Shown: in pieces, positions 31,713-40,497 of the stretch | Layout of the letters: every line of letters starts with the position of its first letter | How positions within the stretch are numbered: position 1 is the stretch's first letter | Assembly: GCA_965197455.1 (NCBI GenBank) | Contig: OZ240208.1 | Span: forward strand, 1,240,001-1,304,000 | DNA length: 64,000 nt | Origin: JAGWBD01 sp965197455 | GTDB taxonomy: Bacteria > Chloroflexota > Anaerolineae > Aggregatilineales > Phototrophicaceae | Direction: 5' to 3' | Translations under genes and position numbers: made by a program | The notes under the pieces: model-generated | What the model saw: only the letters and a program-made list of their open reading frames with translations | Database searches by the model: none | Told to the model about the DNA's origin: nothing

Positions 31713-31736
31713 CAATTCCGCTGTCCACCGGAATTG
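31713..31736 (+). promoter_or_regulatory. perfect inverted repeat, candidate operator for the ABC exporter
   Basis: CAATTCCG (31713-31720), 8-nt spacer, CGGAATTG (31729-31736). It sits 65 nt before the chosen start of the exporter gene, in the intergenic region shared with the dehydrogenase gene. Arm length and spacing suit a dimeric repressor such as TetR or MarR. No regulator gene is adjacent. Confidence 0.5.
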
Positions 31737-31800
31737 GACTCAGGAATCCGCGCGGCCAATGCGCTACCATAAGCCCCATGCTTATCACATTGAACGCTTT

Positions 31801-33603
31801 ATGAGCGTCGAGTTCCAGACAGGCAGTACCCAAAAGAGTAATCACCGCAGTCCGACCCGTTTCGTCCTGTCCCATTTGCAGCGCCACTGGCCCATCGGCG
31901 TATTGATGGTGCTGGGTGCCTTCCTCAATGCGGCCCTGGGGATCACCATCCCGCTCAACATTGGCGTGGCGTTTACCGCCATCCTTGAAAACCAGAATCT
32001 GCAGCTGGCGCTAAACGCCTGCTTGCTCATTGTTCTGGCCTCCTCCTTGCGCGCTGGTGTGCAATTCATGCGTAACTTTGGCGCCCAGGTCTATGGCCAG
32101 CGCATCGAGCGTGACGTCCGCGACGAACTCTACGCCAGCCTGCTGGGCAAGAGTATGGCCTTTCACAACCTGCGCCCGGTGGGCGAGACGATGGCGCGCG
32201 TCACCAACGACGTTATCGAACTGAACCTGATGATCAACACCGGCGTCAACCTGCTCATCGGCGCAACCATGTTCATGCTGATGCCGTTGGCCTCCAGTCC
32301 CTTCATTCATCCGCAACTGGCCCTGGTGCCTATCGGCTTCATTGTGCTGCAGGTCATCATTCAGGTGGTTTTTGTGCGCCGCCTGTACCCCCTGGCGCGA
32401 CGGGTGCGCAGCAGTTTCGGCGAGATGAACGCCCGCCTGGAAGAATCGCTGGAAGGCCTGGAAGTCGTCAAGGGCGCCGCCAGGGAGCAAGCGGAGATGC
32501 GGCACATCAACGGCCTGGTCACAGCGTTTCGCGAGCGCTACATCGCCCAGGGTGAGCTTGAGGCCCGCTACATTTCCAACCTGCTGTTCCCGCTCACACT
32601 CTTCGCCGGCATTTTGCACGCAGTCATCCTGTTTCGCGCCGGCGAGATCAACACCGGCGCCATTGTGGCCTACGTCGCGATTCTGCTCTTCTTCCAGTTT
32701 CCGGTCTTTACCTCCCTCTTCACCCTGCCGCGCATCGCGCTCGGCCACGCTGCAGCCGGACGCATCCTTGAGCTCATCACCACCCGAACCGCCATGGACC
32801 AGAACGAGGCCGGCTTCAGCAGCCCGCTTATAGGCGAAATTCGCTTCGAAAATGTCAGCTTTGGCTATCAGGGCAGAAAAAACAGCCTGACAAACATCAG
32901 CTTCAGCATCAAGCCTGGCCAGACCGTGGCCATTGTCGGCCAGACCGGCGCCGGCAAGACCACGGTCACCCGCCTCATCAACCGCACCTGGGACGCCAAC
33001 ACCGGCCGCGTGCTGATCGATGGACATGATGTGCGCGACTGGTCGATGGCCAGCCTGCGTTCGCAAATCAGCATCATTGAGCAGGACATCTTCCTCTTCA
33101 GCCGCTCGCTGGCGGACAACATCAGTTTCGGCGCCACCAATGCCACCCAGGAACAGATCGAGGAAGCGGCCCACATGGCCCAGGCCCACGACTTCATCAC
33201 TTCCTTCCCGGCTGGCTACGATACGGTCGTCGGCCAGCGTGGCGTCACGCTCAGCGGCGGCCAGCGTCAGCGCATCGCCCTCGCCCGCGCCTTCATCACC
33301 AACCCACCAGTGCTCATCCTGGATGACAGCACCAGCGCGATTGACAGCGCCACCGAGGATCTGATCCAGCAGGCCATCTGGACCGCCGCCACGGGCCGCA
33401 CAACCATCCTCATTACCCATCGCCTTTCCCAAATTCGCTGGGCCGACCATATCGTCGTGCTGCGCCAGGGAGAGATCGTCGCCCAGGGGACGCACGATCA
33501 GCTGCTGCAGGACTCACGCGACTACCGTCGTATCTTTGATCGCTACGAATCACATTCCGCCCCGGCGGAGGTTGCGCTCTCCGGGAGCAACGCGGCATGG
33601 TAG
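31801..33603 (+). CDS. ABC exporter half-transporter, degenerate-site subunit
   Basis: 600 residues: six membrane helices (about 30-330), then a nucleotide-binding domain with Walker A GQTGAGKTT, signature LSGGQRQRIALARA, Walker B VLILDDSTSAID and H-loop THRLSQ. The residue after Walker B is Asp (Asp509) instead of the catalytic Glu, as in the degenerate half of heterodimeric exporters (BmrC/D, TM287/288). The partner is the next gene, overlapping by 7 nt. Likely substrates are lipids or drugs. Start choice is uncertain: ATG 31801 (MSVEFQTGS) lacks a clear Shine-Dalgarno, and ATG 31759 is in frame. Confidence 0.9.
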   Translation: MSVEFQTGSTQKSNHRSPTRFVLSHLQRHWPIGVLMVLGAFLNAALGITIPLNIGVAFTAILENQNLQLALNACLLIVLASSLRAGVQFMRNFGAQVYGQRIERDVRDELYASLLGKSMAFHNLRPVGETMARVTNDVIELNLMINTGVNLLIGATMFMLMPLASSPFIHPQLALVPIGFIVLQVIIQVVFVRRLYPLARRVRSSFGEMNARLEESLEGLEVVKGAAREQAEMRHINGLVTAFRERYIAQGELEARYISNLLFPLTLFAGILHAVILFRAGEINTGAIVAYVAILLFFQFPVFTSLFTLPRIALGHAAAGRILELITTRTAMDQNEAGFSSPLIGEIRFENVSFGYQGRKNSLTNISFSIKPGQTVAIVGQTGAGKTTVTRLINRTWDANTGRVLIDGHDVRDWSMASLRSQISIIEQDIFLFSRSLADNISFGATNATQEQIEEAAHMAQAHDFITSFPAGYDTVVGQRGVTLSGGQRQRIALARAFITNPPVLILDDSTSAIDSATEDLIQQAIWTAATGRTTILITHRLSQIRWADHIVVLRQGEIVAQGTHDQLLQDSRDYRRIFDRYESHSAPAEVALSGSNAAW

Positions 33604-35438
33604 CGCTATTCTCCGGCCTGGACGGCGACAAGTTTGACCGGCAGTACAACGACAGCGATCTGTTTCGCCGCATCCTGAAGTACTTTACCCGCTACCGGCG
33701 GCAGTGCCTCATCATCATCGCGGCCTTTACTGTGATGGCTGTGCTGCTGGCTGCGCGCCCGCTCATCATTGCTGCGGCCGTCACCGAGCTGGAAGCCGGG
33801 GCCGGCGACGACTTGCTGAAGCTGTTGCTGGCTGCCCTGATTGTCTCGGCCTTCGTCGAATATGGCTTCAACTGGGTGCGCCGGCGCTGGCTCTCGCGCG
33901 TCATTGGCCATGTCATCGCGCAGCTGCGCGATGACGCCTTTGCCTCGGCCGTGCACCGCGACATGTCATTCTACGACGAGAACAACACCGGCAAAATTGT
34001 CAGCCGCATCACCAGCGACACGCAGGAATTCGGCGATGTCGTGCTGGTCAGCGCCGACATCATTTCACGCCTGCTGCAGGTCTTCATCCTGGTCTACTTC
34101 ATGTTGCAATACTCACCCTTGCTGACAGGTGTGCTGCTGGCCACGACTCCCTTCGTGGTCGTCGCGGCGCTCAGTTTCCGCCACCTTGCGCGCAAGGTCA
34201 CACGCCAGGCCTCGCGCCAGCTGGCCGTCGTCAACGACACTATTCAGGAAAGCGTCAGTGGCATCAGCGTTGCCAAGAACTTCCGCCGGGAAGCGATGAT
34301 CTACAGCGAGTTTGAGGACGTCAATCGACGCTCCTACAGCATCAACATTCGCCGCGGCCTCGTGATTGCCATGATCTTTCCTGCGCTCACCACGCTATCC
34401 GGCTTCGCGACCGCGCTGGTGGTCTATGTGGGCGCACAATTTGTCATTGATGCGACCATCAGTGCCGGCACCTGGTTCCTGTTTGTGCATGGCGTCGACC
34501 GCTTCTGGTTCCCCTTCACCAACCTGGCCTCCTTCTGGAGCCAGTTCCAGCAGGGACTGGCCGCGGTCGAGCGCGTCTTCGCCCTCATTGATGCGGACAA
34601 CAGCATCATCCAGAACGACGATCTGCCCGTCCGGGACCTGAAGGGACGAATCGCCTTTGAAAACGTCAACTTCGGCTACACGGATGAGGAAATTCTGTTC
34701 AAAAACTTCAACCTGAAGATCCAGCCCGGCGAAAGCGTGGCCTTTGTTGGCCACACCGGCGCCGGCAAAAGCAGCATCGCCCGTCTCATTTCGCGCTTCT
34801 ACGAATTCCAGGGCGGGCATATCCGCATTGACGGCAAGGACATCCGCTCTTTCAACCTTCAGTCCTGGCGCAGCCAACTGGGCATCGTATCCCAGTCGCC
34901 CTTCCTCTTCAGTGGCAGCATCATGGAAAACCTGCGCTACAGCCAGCCGGATGTGAGCGATGCGGAGATTGAAACCATGGCGCGCAGCATTGGCGGTGGT
35001 GAATGGCTGGAGACCTTGCCCGACGGCCTGCAAAGTGATGTAGGTGAGCGCGGCGCGCGCCTTAGCATGGGGCAGCGCCAACTGGTCAGCCTCCTCCGTG
35101 TGTTGCTGCAGAAGCCGACCATCTTCATTCTCGATGAAGCCACTGCCAGCATCGACCCCTTCACCGAGCTGCAAATCCAGGAAGCGCTGGACCTGATCCT
35201 GGCCCAATCCAGCTCAATCCTGATTGCGCATCGGCTGAGCACGGTGCGCAGCGCCGACCGCATCATCGTCTTCCGCGAGGGGGAAATCATCGAGGAAGGC
35301 AACCACGATGCCCTGATGGCCATGGGCGGGCATTACGCCGAGCTCTACGACACCTACTTCCGTCATCAGTCACTGGGATACATTGAGGGCGCGCGCGATC
35401 GCTTTGAAGCAAGCCAGATCAATGCAAACGCGCTTTAG
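33597..35438 (+). CDS. ABC exporter half-transporter, catalytic-site subunit
   Basis: 613 residues with six membrane helices and a nucleotide-binding domain: Walker A GHTGAGKSS, Q-loop SQSPFLF, signature LSMGQRQL (Met for the second-position Gly), Walker B IFILDEATASID with canonical Glu, H-loop AHRLST. Walker A/B of this subunit would pair with the consensus LSGGQ of the first subunit to form the one hydrolytic site; the second site pairs Asp509 with LSMGQ and is degenerate. The start ATG overlaps the first subunit's stop (ATGGTAG), as expected for a 1:1 heterodimer. Confidence 0.92.
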   Translation: MVALFSGLDGDKFDRQYNDSDLFRRILKYFTRYRRQCLIIIAAFTVMAVLLAARPLIIAAAVTELEAGAGDDLLKLLLAALIVSAFVEYGFNWVRRRWLSRVIGHVIAQLRDDAFASAVHRDMSFYDENNTGKIVSRITSDTQEFGDVVLVSADIISRLLQVFILVYFMLQYSPLLTGVLLATTPFVVVAALSFRHLARKVTRQASRQLAVVNDTIQESVSGISVAKNFRREAMIYSEFEDVNRRSYSINIRRGLVIAMIFPALTTLSGFATALVVYVGAQFVIDATISAGTWFLFVHGVDRFWFPFTNLASFWSQFQQGLAAVERVFALIDADNSIIQNDDLPVRDLKGRIAFENVNFGYTDEEILFKNFNLKIQPGESVAFVGHTGAGKSSIARLISRFYEFQGGHIRIDGKDIRSFNLQSWRSQLGIVSQSPFLFSGSIMENLRYSQPDVSDAEIETMARSIGGGEWLETLPDGLQSDVGERGARLSMGQRQLVSLLRVLLQKPTIFILDEATASIDPFTELQIQEALDLILAQSSSILIAHRLSTVRSADRIIVFREGEIIEEGNHDALMAMGGHYAELYDTYFRHQSLGYIEGARDRFEASQINANAL

Positions 35439-35487
35439 GCTCATGCGTGCACAGTGTTGTCGCATCACCCGGCACCGCCTGCAATAG

Positions 35488-35616
35488 ACTGCTGCCGCTG
35501 TCCCAGGTGAATTCACGCTGCGCGTCGGCTGGTACAGCACAGCCCGCTATGGCCGCCTGACAGCAGACTGCCCGGACAACTCCTGCCCGTTGACAACGCT
35601 GACCCTGCCCCTGTAG
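35488..35616 (+). pseudogene. orphan C-terminal tail of a GT39-like membrane protein
   Basis: A short open frame after an in-frame TAG (35485-35487), encoding VPGEFTLRVGWYS, RLTADCPDNSCPL and LTLPL before a stop. It aligns with the tail at 28700-28809: about half the residues match over 35 positions, including GWYS, ADCP and the following Cys. The rest of the gene is gone; the preceding bases encode LLPLSQ in another frame, suggesting a second break. It is a gene remnant beside the ABC exporter. Confidence 0.55.
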
Positions 35617-35625
35617 TCCTGTCCC

Positions 35626-36492
35626 TCAGACGAAGATTGGCTCCAGTACAGCGCTGCTGGCAATGAGCGCTTCCTGCTGCGCAGCAGACAACGGATTGAA
35701 GTTTTCCGCCGCACGCAGCAGCAAGGGCAACAGCTCCGTCTCACCGGCCAAAGGGATGCCAGTCACGCCAGGTTGTGACAGCGCAAAATTCACGCCCTGC
35801 TGAATGCGCTCCTGCGTTTCCCAGGGTTCATACCAGGTGCGCCAACGCCTGTCCTGCGCTCCCCATGGGCCTTTCGCAATGGACTTGATGGCCATCACGC
35901 CAACATCACGCTCCTGGCAGCGCGCCAGCAGGCGTTCGGCGTGTCTGCGATAGTCCGCGTTGCCGAACAACACAGGATTAATCGGAAAGAGCACGCTGTC
36001 GAAATCGAAACGCTCAAGCGCCTCGTAGTACAGCCGCGGCGCTTGCAGTCCATGTCCGGTGATGCCGATGTGACGCGTCAGCCCCTCGTCACGGGCGCGG
36101 CGCATCGCCACCAGCACACCGTCCGGCCCGGTCGCGGCATCCAGTTCATCGTCGTCCGTGACTCCGTGGATCTGGGCAAGGTCGAGTTGATCGCAACGCA
36201 GCAACGCCAGCGACCGATTGATCTCCGCCCAGGCAGCCGGGTAGCTGCGCTGGCCGGTCTTGGTGCCAACGAACACCTGATCCCGGTGCCGCTCCAGCCA
36301 GGGCCCCAGGCGCGTTTCCGCCATGCCGCTGCCATAGCCGGCGGCAAAGTCATAGTGATTGACTCCGGCCGCAAGCGCGAGATCCAGAGCCGCTTCAGCC
36401 TCCTCGCTCGCGATGGTGCTGTGAAAGGCCGCGCCGCCAAAAATGGCGACTGTGCTCATGTGGCCGCTACGTCCGAATCGCCTGGTCTGCAT
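35626..36492 (-). CDS. aldo/keto reductase
   Basis: A 288-residue NADPH-dependent TIM-barrel oxidoreductase. Catalytic Asp and Tyr are in HYDFAAGYGSGMAE, Lys in VFVGTKTGQRS and His in LAQIHGVTDD, giving the complete AKR tetrad. The substrate, an aldehyde or sugar, is not predictable. The ATG at 36492 (MQTRRFGRSG) is chosen: GGAG lies 8 nt upstream and this is the usual AKR N-terminus, although the frame is open for 91 more codons. Divergent from the GT39 gene at 36581. Confidence 0.92.
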   Translation of the reverse strand: MQTRRFGRSGHMSTVAIFGGAAFHSTIASEEAEAALDLALAAGVNHYDFAAGYGSGMAETRLGPWLERHRDQVFVGTKTGQRSYPAAWAEINRSLALLRCDQLDLAQIHGVTDDDELDAATGPDGVLVAMRRARDEGLTRHIGITGHGLQAPRLYYEALERFDFDSVLFPINPVLFGNADYRRHAERLLARCQERDVGVMAIKSIAKGPWGAQDRRWRTWYEPWETQERIQQGVNFALSQPGVTGIPLAGETELLPLLLRAAENFNPLSAAQQEALIASSAVLEPIFV

Positions 36493-36546
36493 AGCCTGTT
36501 CTCCAATCCCCTGTACATGCCCAGCATACAGGTGGCGTTGCCATCG

Positions 36547-36555
36547 TGCTATACT
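36547..36555 (+). promoter_or_regulatory. predicted extended -10 promoter of the GT39 gene at 36581
   Basis: TG-C-TATACT, 25 nt before the ATG, with no clear -35. A ribosome site AGGGGG (36570-36575) follows. Confidence 0.5.
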
Positions 36556-36580
36556 GCCTCGTCCGGCACAGGGGGTCATC

Positions 36581-38035
36581 ATGCTGGCATGGATTTTGGC
36601 GCTGTTGCTGCTGCTCGCCGCCTGGCCATGTGCCCGCTGGCTGGTAAGTGACAGGGATTCCTCGCTCTTCCCCGCGCTGCTTACCCTCGCGCTGGCCAGC
36701 GGGGCGCTTACCCTCGGCATGTTCTGGCTGGGCCTCGCCGGCGAACCCTTCACCCTGGCCAACACCTCACTCGTCTATCTGATTTTGATGGCGCCTGGCG
36801 CCATACTATGGTGGCGCAGCGGCCATGCCCTGCCACGACTTCAACTGCCAGGGTGCCGCATGACGCGCATTGCTGTCCTGCTGCTGCTGCCTCTTTGCCT
36901 CGGCGTGCTCTTCAACAGCGTTTGGTGGCCCTTCTCGCGCGCGGACGCCGTCGCGATCTACGAGCGCTTCAGCCTCCAGATGCTTGCCAGTGGGACGTTG
37001 GTGCCCCTGGGCGCGCAGACCTTGTACGAGGCCTACCCCATGTTGCTGCCGCTCGGCTATACCTGGAGCTATCTGGCGGCTGGCTGGCCCAACGAGTTTC
37101 TTGCGCGACTCTTTTCCGCCCTGCTCTCGCTGGCGTGCCTCGGGGCAGCCTGGGCGTTGGCCGAAAACCTGCGCAACAGGCTGACGGCAGCGCTGGCTGC
37201 GCTGCTGCTGGGCTTCACGCCAATATTCGGAAACTGGGCCTCTTCCGGCTACGTAGACCTGCCGGCAGCCTTTTTCACGACGCTGGCAGTTCTGTGTGCC
37301 TGGCGACTGTGGCAAGGTGCCCGCTGGCAGGACGCGCTGCTTGGGGGCTTGCTCTGTGGGCTGGCGGCATGGACCAAGAATGCCGGCCTCATCAGCTGTG
37401 CCATGCTGGCGCTATGGCTGCTCATGGCGCTGCTGCGCGGTCGCATACGCTGGCCGCATGTCACACTGGCTTTGGCCGCCTGTTTGCTGGTTGCCGGACC
37501 CTGGTACCTGCGCAATCTGCTTGCAGCAGGATTAATCTTGCCGGACACCGCCTGGACGGAGCAGGCGCGCCCGACAATCCAGTCGGCACTTGTCCTGTTC
37601 ACGCAGCCGGGCACCTTTGGCCTGGCAGGCATGCTCATGCAGGCCGGCTTGCTGCTCACTGTTATACAGGCGTTGCGCGCGCGTCGAGCAGACACGCCAT
37701 TGCTGCTTTTGCTATGGTGGATCCTGCCCTGGTTCGCGGCCTGGTGGCTGTTTGCCAGCTACGATCCGCGCTTCGTGCAGCTCTTCCTGCCACTGCTGGC
37801 CGTCAACGCAGCCTTGCAGCTACAGGGTTTCATGGACATGCTGCCCCGACGCTGGCGTCTATTGTTGCTGGTGCCGGCGGGCGCGCTGGCCCTGGCCCTT
37901 GCACTGCAAGCCGGCATGGGCGCTGTCGATTACAAGGAAGAAATCCTGCGCGACCCGCTGATGAGCATCTCTGAAAGACGCGAGCTGGTCTGGAGCGAGC
38001 GTCAGCCAGACCGGCTAGGCAGCGAAGCGCCCTGA
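36581..38035 (+). CDS. GT39-like polytopic membrane glycosyltransferase
   Basis: 484 residues, about a dozen membrane segments. After the signal-anchor-like N-terminus (MLAWILALLLLLAAWPCA) the first large loop contains WPFSRADAVAIYERFS, an acidic residue at the GT39 catalytic position. YEAYPMLLPLGYTWSYLAA and SGYVDLPAAFFTTLAVLCAW are typical of the PMT-2 domain, and WLFASYDPRFVQLFLPLLAV is the usual late motif. It probably transfers sugar from a polyprenyl phosphate carrier. Start is supported by AGGGGG 5 nt upstream. It overlaps the convergent gene by 34 nt. Confidence 0.8.
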   Translation: MLAWILALLLLLAAWPCARWLVSDRDSSLFPALLTLALASGALTLGMFWLGLAGEPFTLANTSLVYLILMAPGAILWWRSGHALPRLQLPGCRMTRIAVLLLLPLCLGVLFNSVWWPFSRADAVAIYERFSLQMLASGTLVPLGAQTLYEAYPMLLPLGYTWSYLAAGWPNEFLARLFSALLSLACLGAAWALAENLRNRLTAALAALLLGFTPIFGNWASSGYVDLPAAFFTTLAVLCAWRLWQGARWQDALLGGLLCGLAAWTKNAGLISCAMLALWLLMALLRGRIRWPHVTLALAACLLVAGPWYLRNLLAAGLILPDTAWTEQARPTIQSALVLFTQPGTFGLAGMLMQAGLLLTVIQALRARRADTPLLLLLWWILPWFAAWWLFASYDPRFVQLFLPLLAVNAALQLQGFMDMLPRRWRLLLLVPAGALALALALQAGMGAVDYKEEILRDPLMSISERRELVWSERQPDRLGSEAP

Positions 38036-40440
38036 GCGACCTGGATGCGCGCTGGCAACACGCCGACATGTCCCTCCAACGTCTGCTCACCACTTGCCGG
38101 TAACCTGATGATCTCGCCGGCGTCGTCAGCGCGGTAGAGCACGACCAGAATGCGATAGTCGCCGGCGGGCATGTCCAGCGGCAGACGCAAGGCGCGGTTG
38201 TCCAGCAGAGTGGTACCAGGTCGCCAGACGCGGGTCGGCGCGAAGCCGGCTTGCGCGGTCCCGTCCTGACCCTGCGCTGCCGGCGGACTGTCAGCAGCGG
38301 CCAGGAACCACGCCACCGTCCAGTCATGCGCCACTATTGCCTGGGCCTGCCAGAAGAAGGTCACCGGTAGCGAGTCGCCCGGCGCATAGTTAACTCCTCG
38401 TGGCAGGCTGTAGCCGGTCAGCAGAATGTGGTCACCGTAACGCAAGTCGCTGCGCCACGCAGGAATGGCCGTCAGCATCGGATCCGGCGCGGGCGAAGTG
38501 TCGTATTCCAGCAAACGCGCGCGCGGCCCGCCCTCTGTCTCACGCAGGAGATAGTAGTTTTCGGCCATGAAGCGTTCCACCGGGCGCACGCTCCAGGGGA
38601 GGAAAGGCCCGTTGCCGGCCAGCAGCCAGATGCGCTCGCGTGTTCCGGCGAGGGCCATGATTTGCTGCGCTGCGCTCGCATGCAGCAGCAATTCCGGATT
38701 GTCGGAAAAGACTTCTGGCGCCTGCTCCGGGCTGGAGCCTTCGCCTGGGTGAAACGGCAGGCTGACCAGGCGCGGCCAGTCGAACTTCGCGTAATTGACC
38801 AGATAGCGCTCCAGCTCAAGGTCGTTGAGCAGCACCACATCACCTGGCCTGGTCTCCTGCGGCAGACGCTGTAACAGACTGGCAAGCGCGTCATTGGGAG
38901 CGTCGTAAAGCGGATCAGGCGGCAAAATGGCCAGCGCTAAAAGCATCAGCAGCGCCATTGTGACAATTTGTAGCAGATCAGGCAGACGGGTTGCAGGCAA
39001 CACTGCATCTGTGCCCCGTCGCAGCTGACGCCGGATCTGCCACAGCGCGTACGCCGCTGAGGCGATGAACATCAGTGGCCAGGCCAGGACCTGCAGCCGC
39101 AGCCAGGCGAAATCAGGCGGCAGTTCCGACCACAGTCCGGGTATGACTATCCAGCGCAACCAGCGCAGGGTGTTCAGTCCACCACCCCACTCGCCCAGTC
39201 CACCGGCTTCCGGCGGCAGCGCGCTGCCATACACCTCCCACGGCAGACTGATGGCGCTGAACTGCACCCACAGGCTGTAGCCGGTCAACAGAGCCACGGC
39301 AGGCAGCAGCCAGCGCGGTCGCTGAACTTGCTGCAGGCGCTCCACTATGGGCAGTGCGGGCAGCAAAAGAAACGGAACAACCGGAATGAGAAAGCGTGGC
39401 GGCCAGGACAAACCGCCGAACCAGTGATTTCCCTGCAAGAAAGCGAAGGTCAACGCGAAACCAGCGACCATCAGCAGTGCGACCAGCACGTATCTGATGC
39501 GTCCGGCGCGCAACAGCCACCACGCGCCCGGCAAGGCTAGCAGCAAGACTGGCGAAGTGCCCCAGAGGCTGCCGCCCGGACTGATCAAATAGCTGTGCAG
39601 CACCCTGACAACGTGTCCGGGTTTCAGATTGGCCAGACTATCGCCGACTTCTTTCAAGACACTCGCCCATGACGGCCCGGATAAAAAAGCGACCAGGATG
39701 CCTGCTGTCAACACTCCGGCAGCCAGCAACAGCCACTGCCTGCCGCCGCGCTGAGACCTGATGTCCGGCACTACGATGATCACGAGCGCCGGGATGGCCA
39801 GCAGCGCCGACTGTCTGGCCAGCGGCATCAGCGCCAGGGACAGCAAGGCCAGCAGGGCCGGGACTGGCGCGCGCCAGCTGCTGCGACGCCAGCGCTCCAG
39901 CTGGAGGCCGGCCAGCAGGATCAATAAAAGGGTCAGCGGCGCCCGAAAGAAGCTGTCGCTGTAGGGCCAGACGATAGTCGCCAGGCCCAACAGGAGCGCT
40001 GCCAGCAGTGCTGCCCGTTCGCTGTGACCCAGTACCCGGGCGTAGAGAAAAAAGAGGCTTCCCGCGGTCGCGCTGACCAGCACGTTAAACAGGTAGACCA
40101 TGTGTGCCAGGCCGGGCCCCGGCAGACGTTGCGCCAACCAGTAGAGCGGCGCGGCCAGCAAGGGCTGCAAGGGCTCAACCCGAATCTCCGACAGCGATTC
40201 CCAGGCGGGGCCAGCAGTGAGCTGCCCGGGCGATGTCGGAGTATTGCCGGCGCCCAGGTCCGTGCGCATGTCACCATAGCGGACCAGACTGCTGCTCGCG
40301 TTCAGCAACAACAGCGCATCGTTGCTGTTGATGCGCCCGCTCCACGTGAACATGTAGACGCTGGCCAGCAGCACGAAGATTGCCGCCGGCAAGCTGACGC
40401 GCCAGCGCCCGGCGCCTGACGCTACCCGTTTACCGTTCAC
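38002..40440 (-). CDS. GT39-like polytopic membrane protein with extracytoplasmic C-terminal domain
   Basis: An 812-residue protein. The N-terminal signal anchor is followed by YMFTWSGRINSNDALLLLNA, with an acidic residue in the first loop, and about twelve membrane segments to about residue 510. The soluble ~300-residue C-terminal part ends in a beta-domain with LTGYSLPRGVNYAPGDSLPV and LPLDMPAGDYRILVVLYRAD. The same style of terminal domain (gain-of-height motif, then PAG-Y-x-V) occurs in the frameshifted gene at 26615. Start is GTG at 40440 with a weak ribosome site. Function inferred only from topology. Confidence 0.7.
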   Translation of the reverse strand: MNGKRVASGAGRWRVSLPAAIFVLLASVYMFTWSGRINSNDALLLLNASSSLVRYGDMRTDLGAGNTPTSPGQLTAGPAWESLSEIRVEPLQPLLAAPLYWLAQRLPGPGLAHMVYLFNVLVSATAGSLFFLYARVLGHSERAALLAALLLGLATIVWPYSDSFFRAPLTLLLILLAGLQLERWRRSSWRAPVPALLALLSLALMPLARQSALLAIPALVIIVVPDIRSQRGGRQWLLLAAGVLTAGILVAFLSGPSWASVLKEVGDSLANLKPGHVVRVLHSYLISPGGSLWGTSPVLLLALPGAWWLLRAGRIRYVLVALLMVAGFALTFAFLQGNHWFGGLSWPPRFLIPVVPFLLLPALPIVERLQQVQRPRWLLPAVALLTGYSLWVQFSAISLPWEVYGSALPPEAGGLGEWGGGLNTLRWLRWIVIPGLWSELPPDFAWLRLQVLAWPLMFIASAAYALWQIRRQLRRGTDAVLPATRLPDLLQIVTMALLMLLALAILPPDPLYDAPNDALASLLQRLPQETRPGDVVLLNDLELERYLVNYAKFDWPRLVSLPFHPGEGSSPEQAPEVFSDNPELLLHASAAQQIMALAGTRERIWLLAGNGPFLPWSVRPVERFMAENYYLLRETEGGPRARLLEYDTSPAPDPMLTAIPAWRSDLRYGDHILLTGYSLPRGVNYAPGDSLPVTFFWQAQAIVAHDWTVAWFLAAADSPPAAQGQDGTAQAGFAPTRVWRPGTTLLDNRALRLPLDMPAGDYRILVVLYRADDAGEIIRLPASGEQTLEGHVGVLPARIQVAQGASLPSRSG

Positions 40441-40497
40441 GCTCTGCAGCGTTTCGGCCAGATCTCCTCAGGGAATTGACCTGTGCGCTTCATGGGC

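Noticed and set aside
32011..33495. 494-codon open frame on the minus strand opposite the first ABC exporter gene
   Set aside because: Antisense shadow; the plus strand encodes complete Walker and signature motifs over the same bases.
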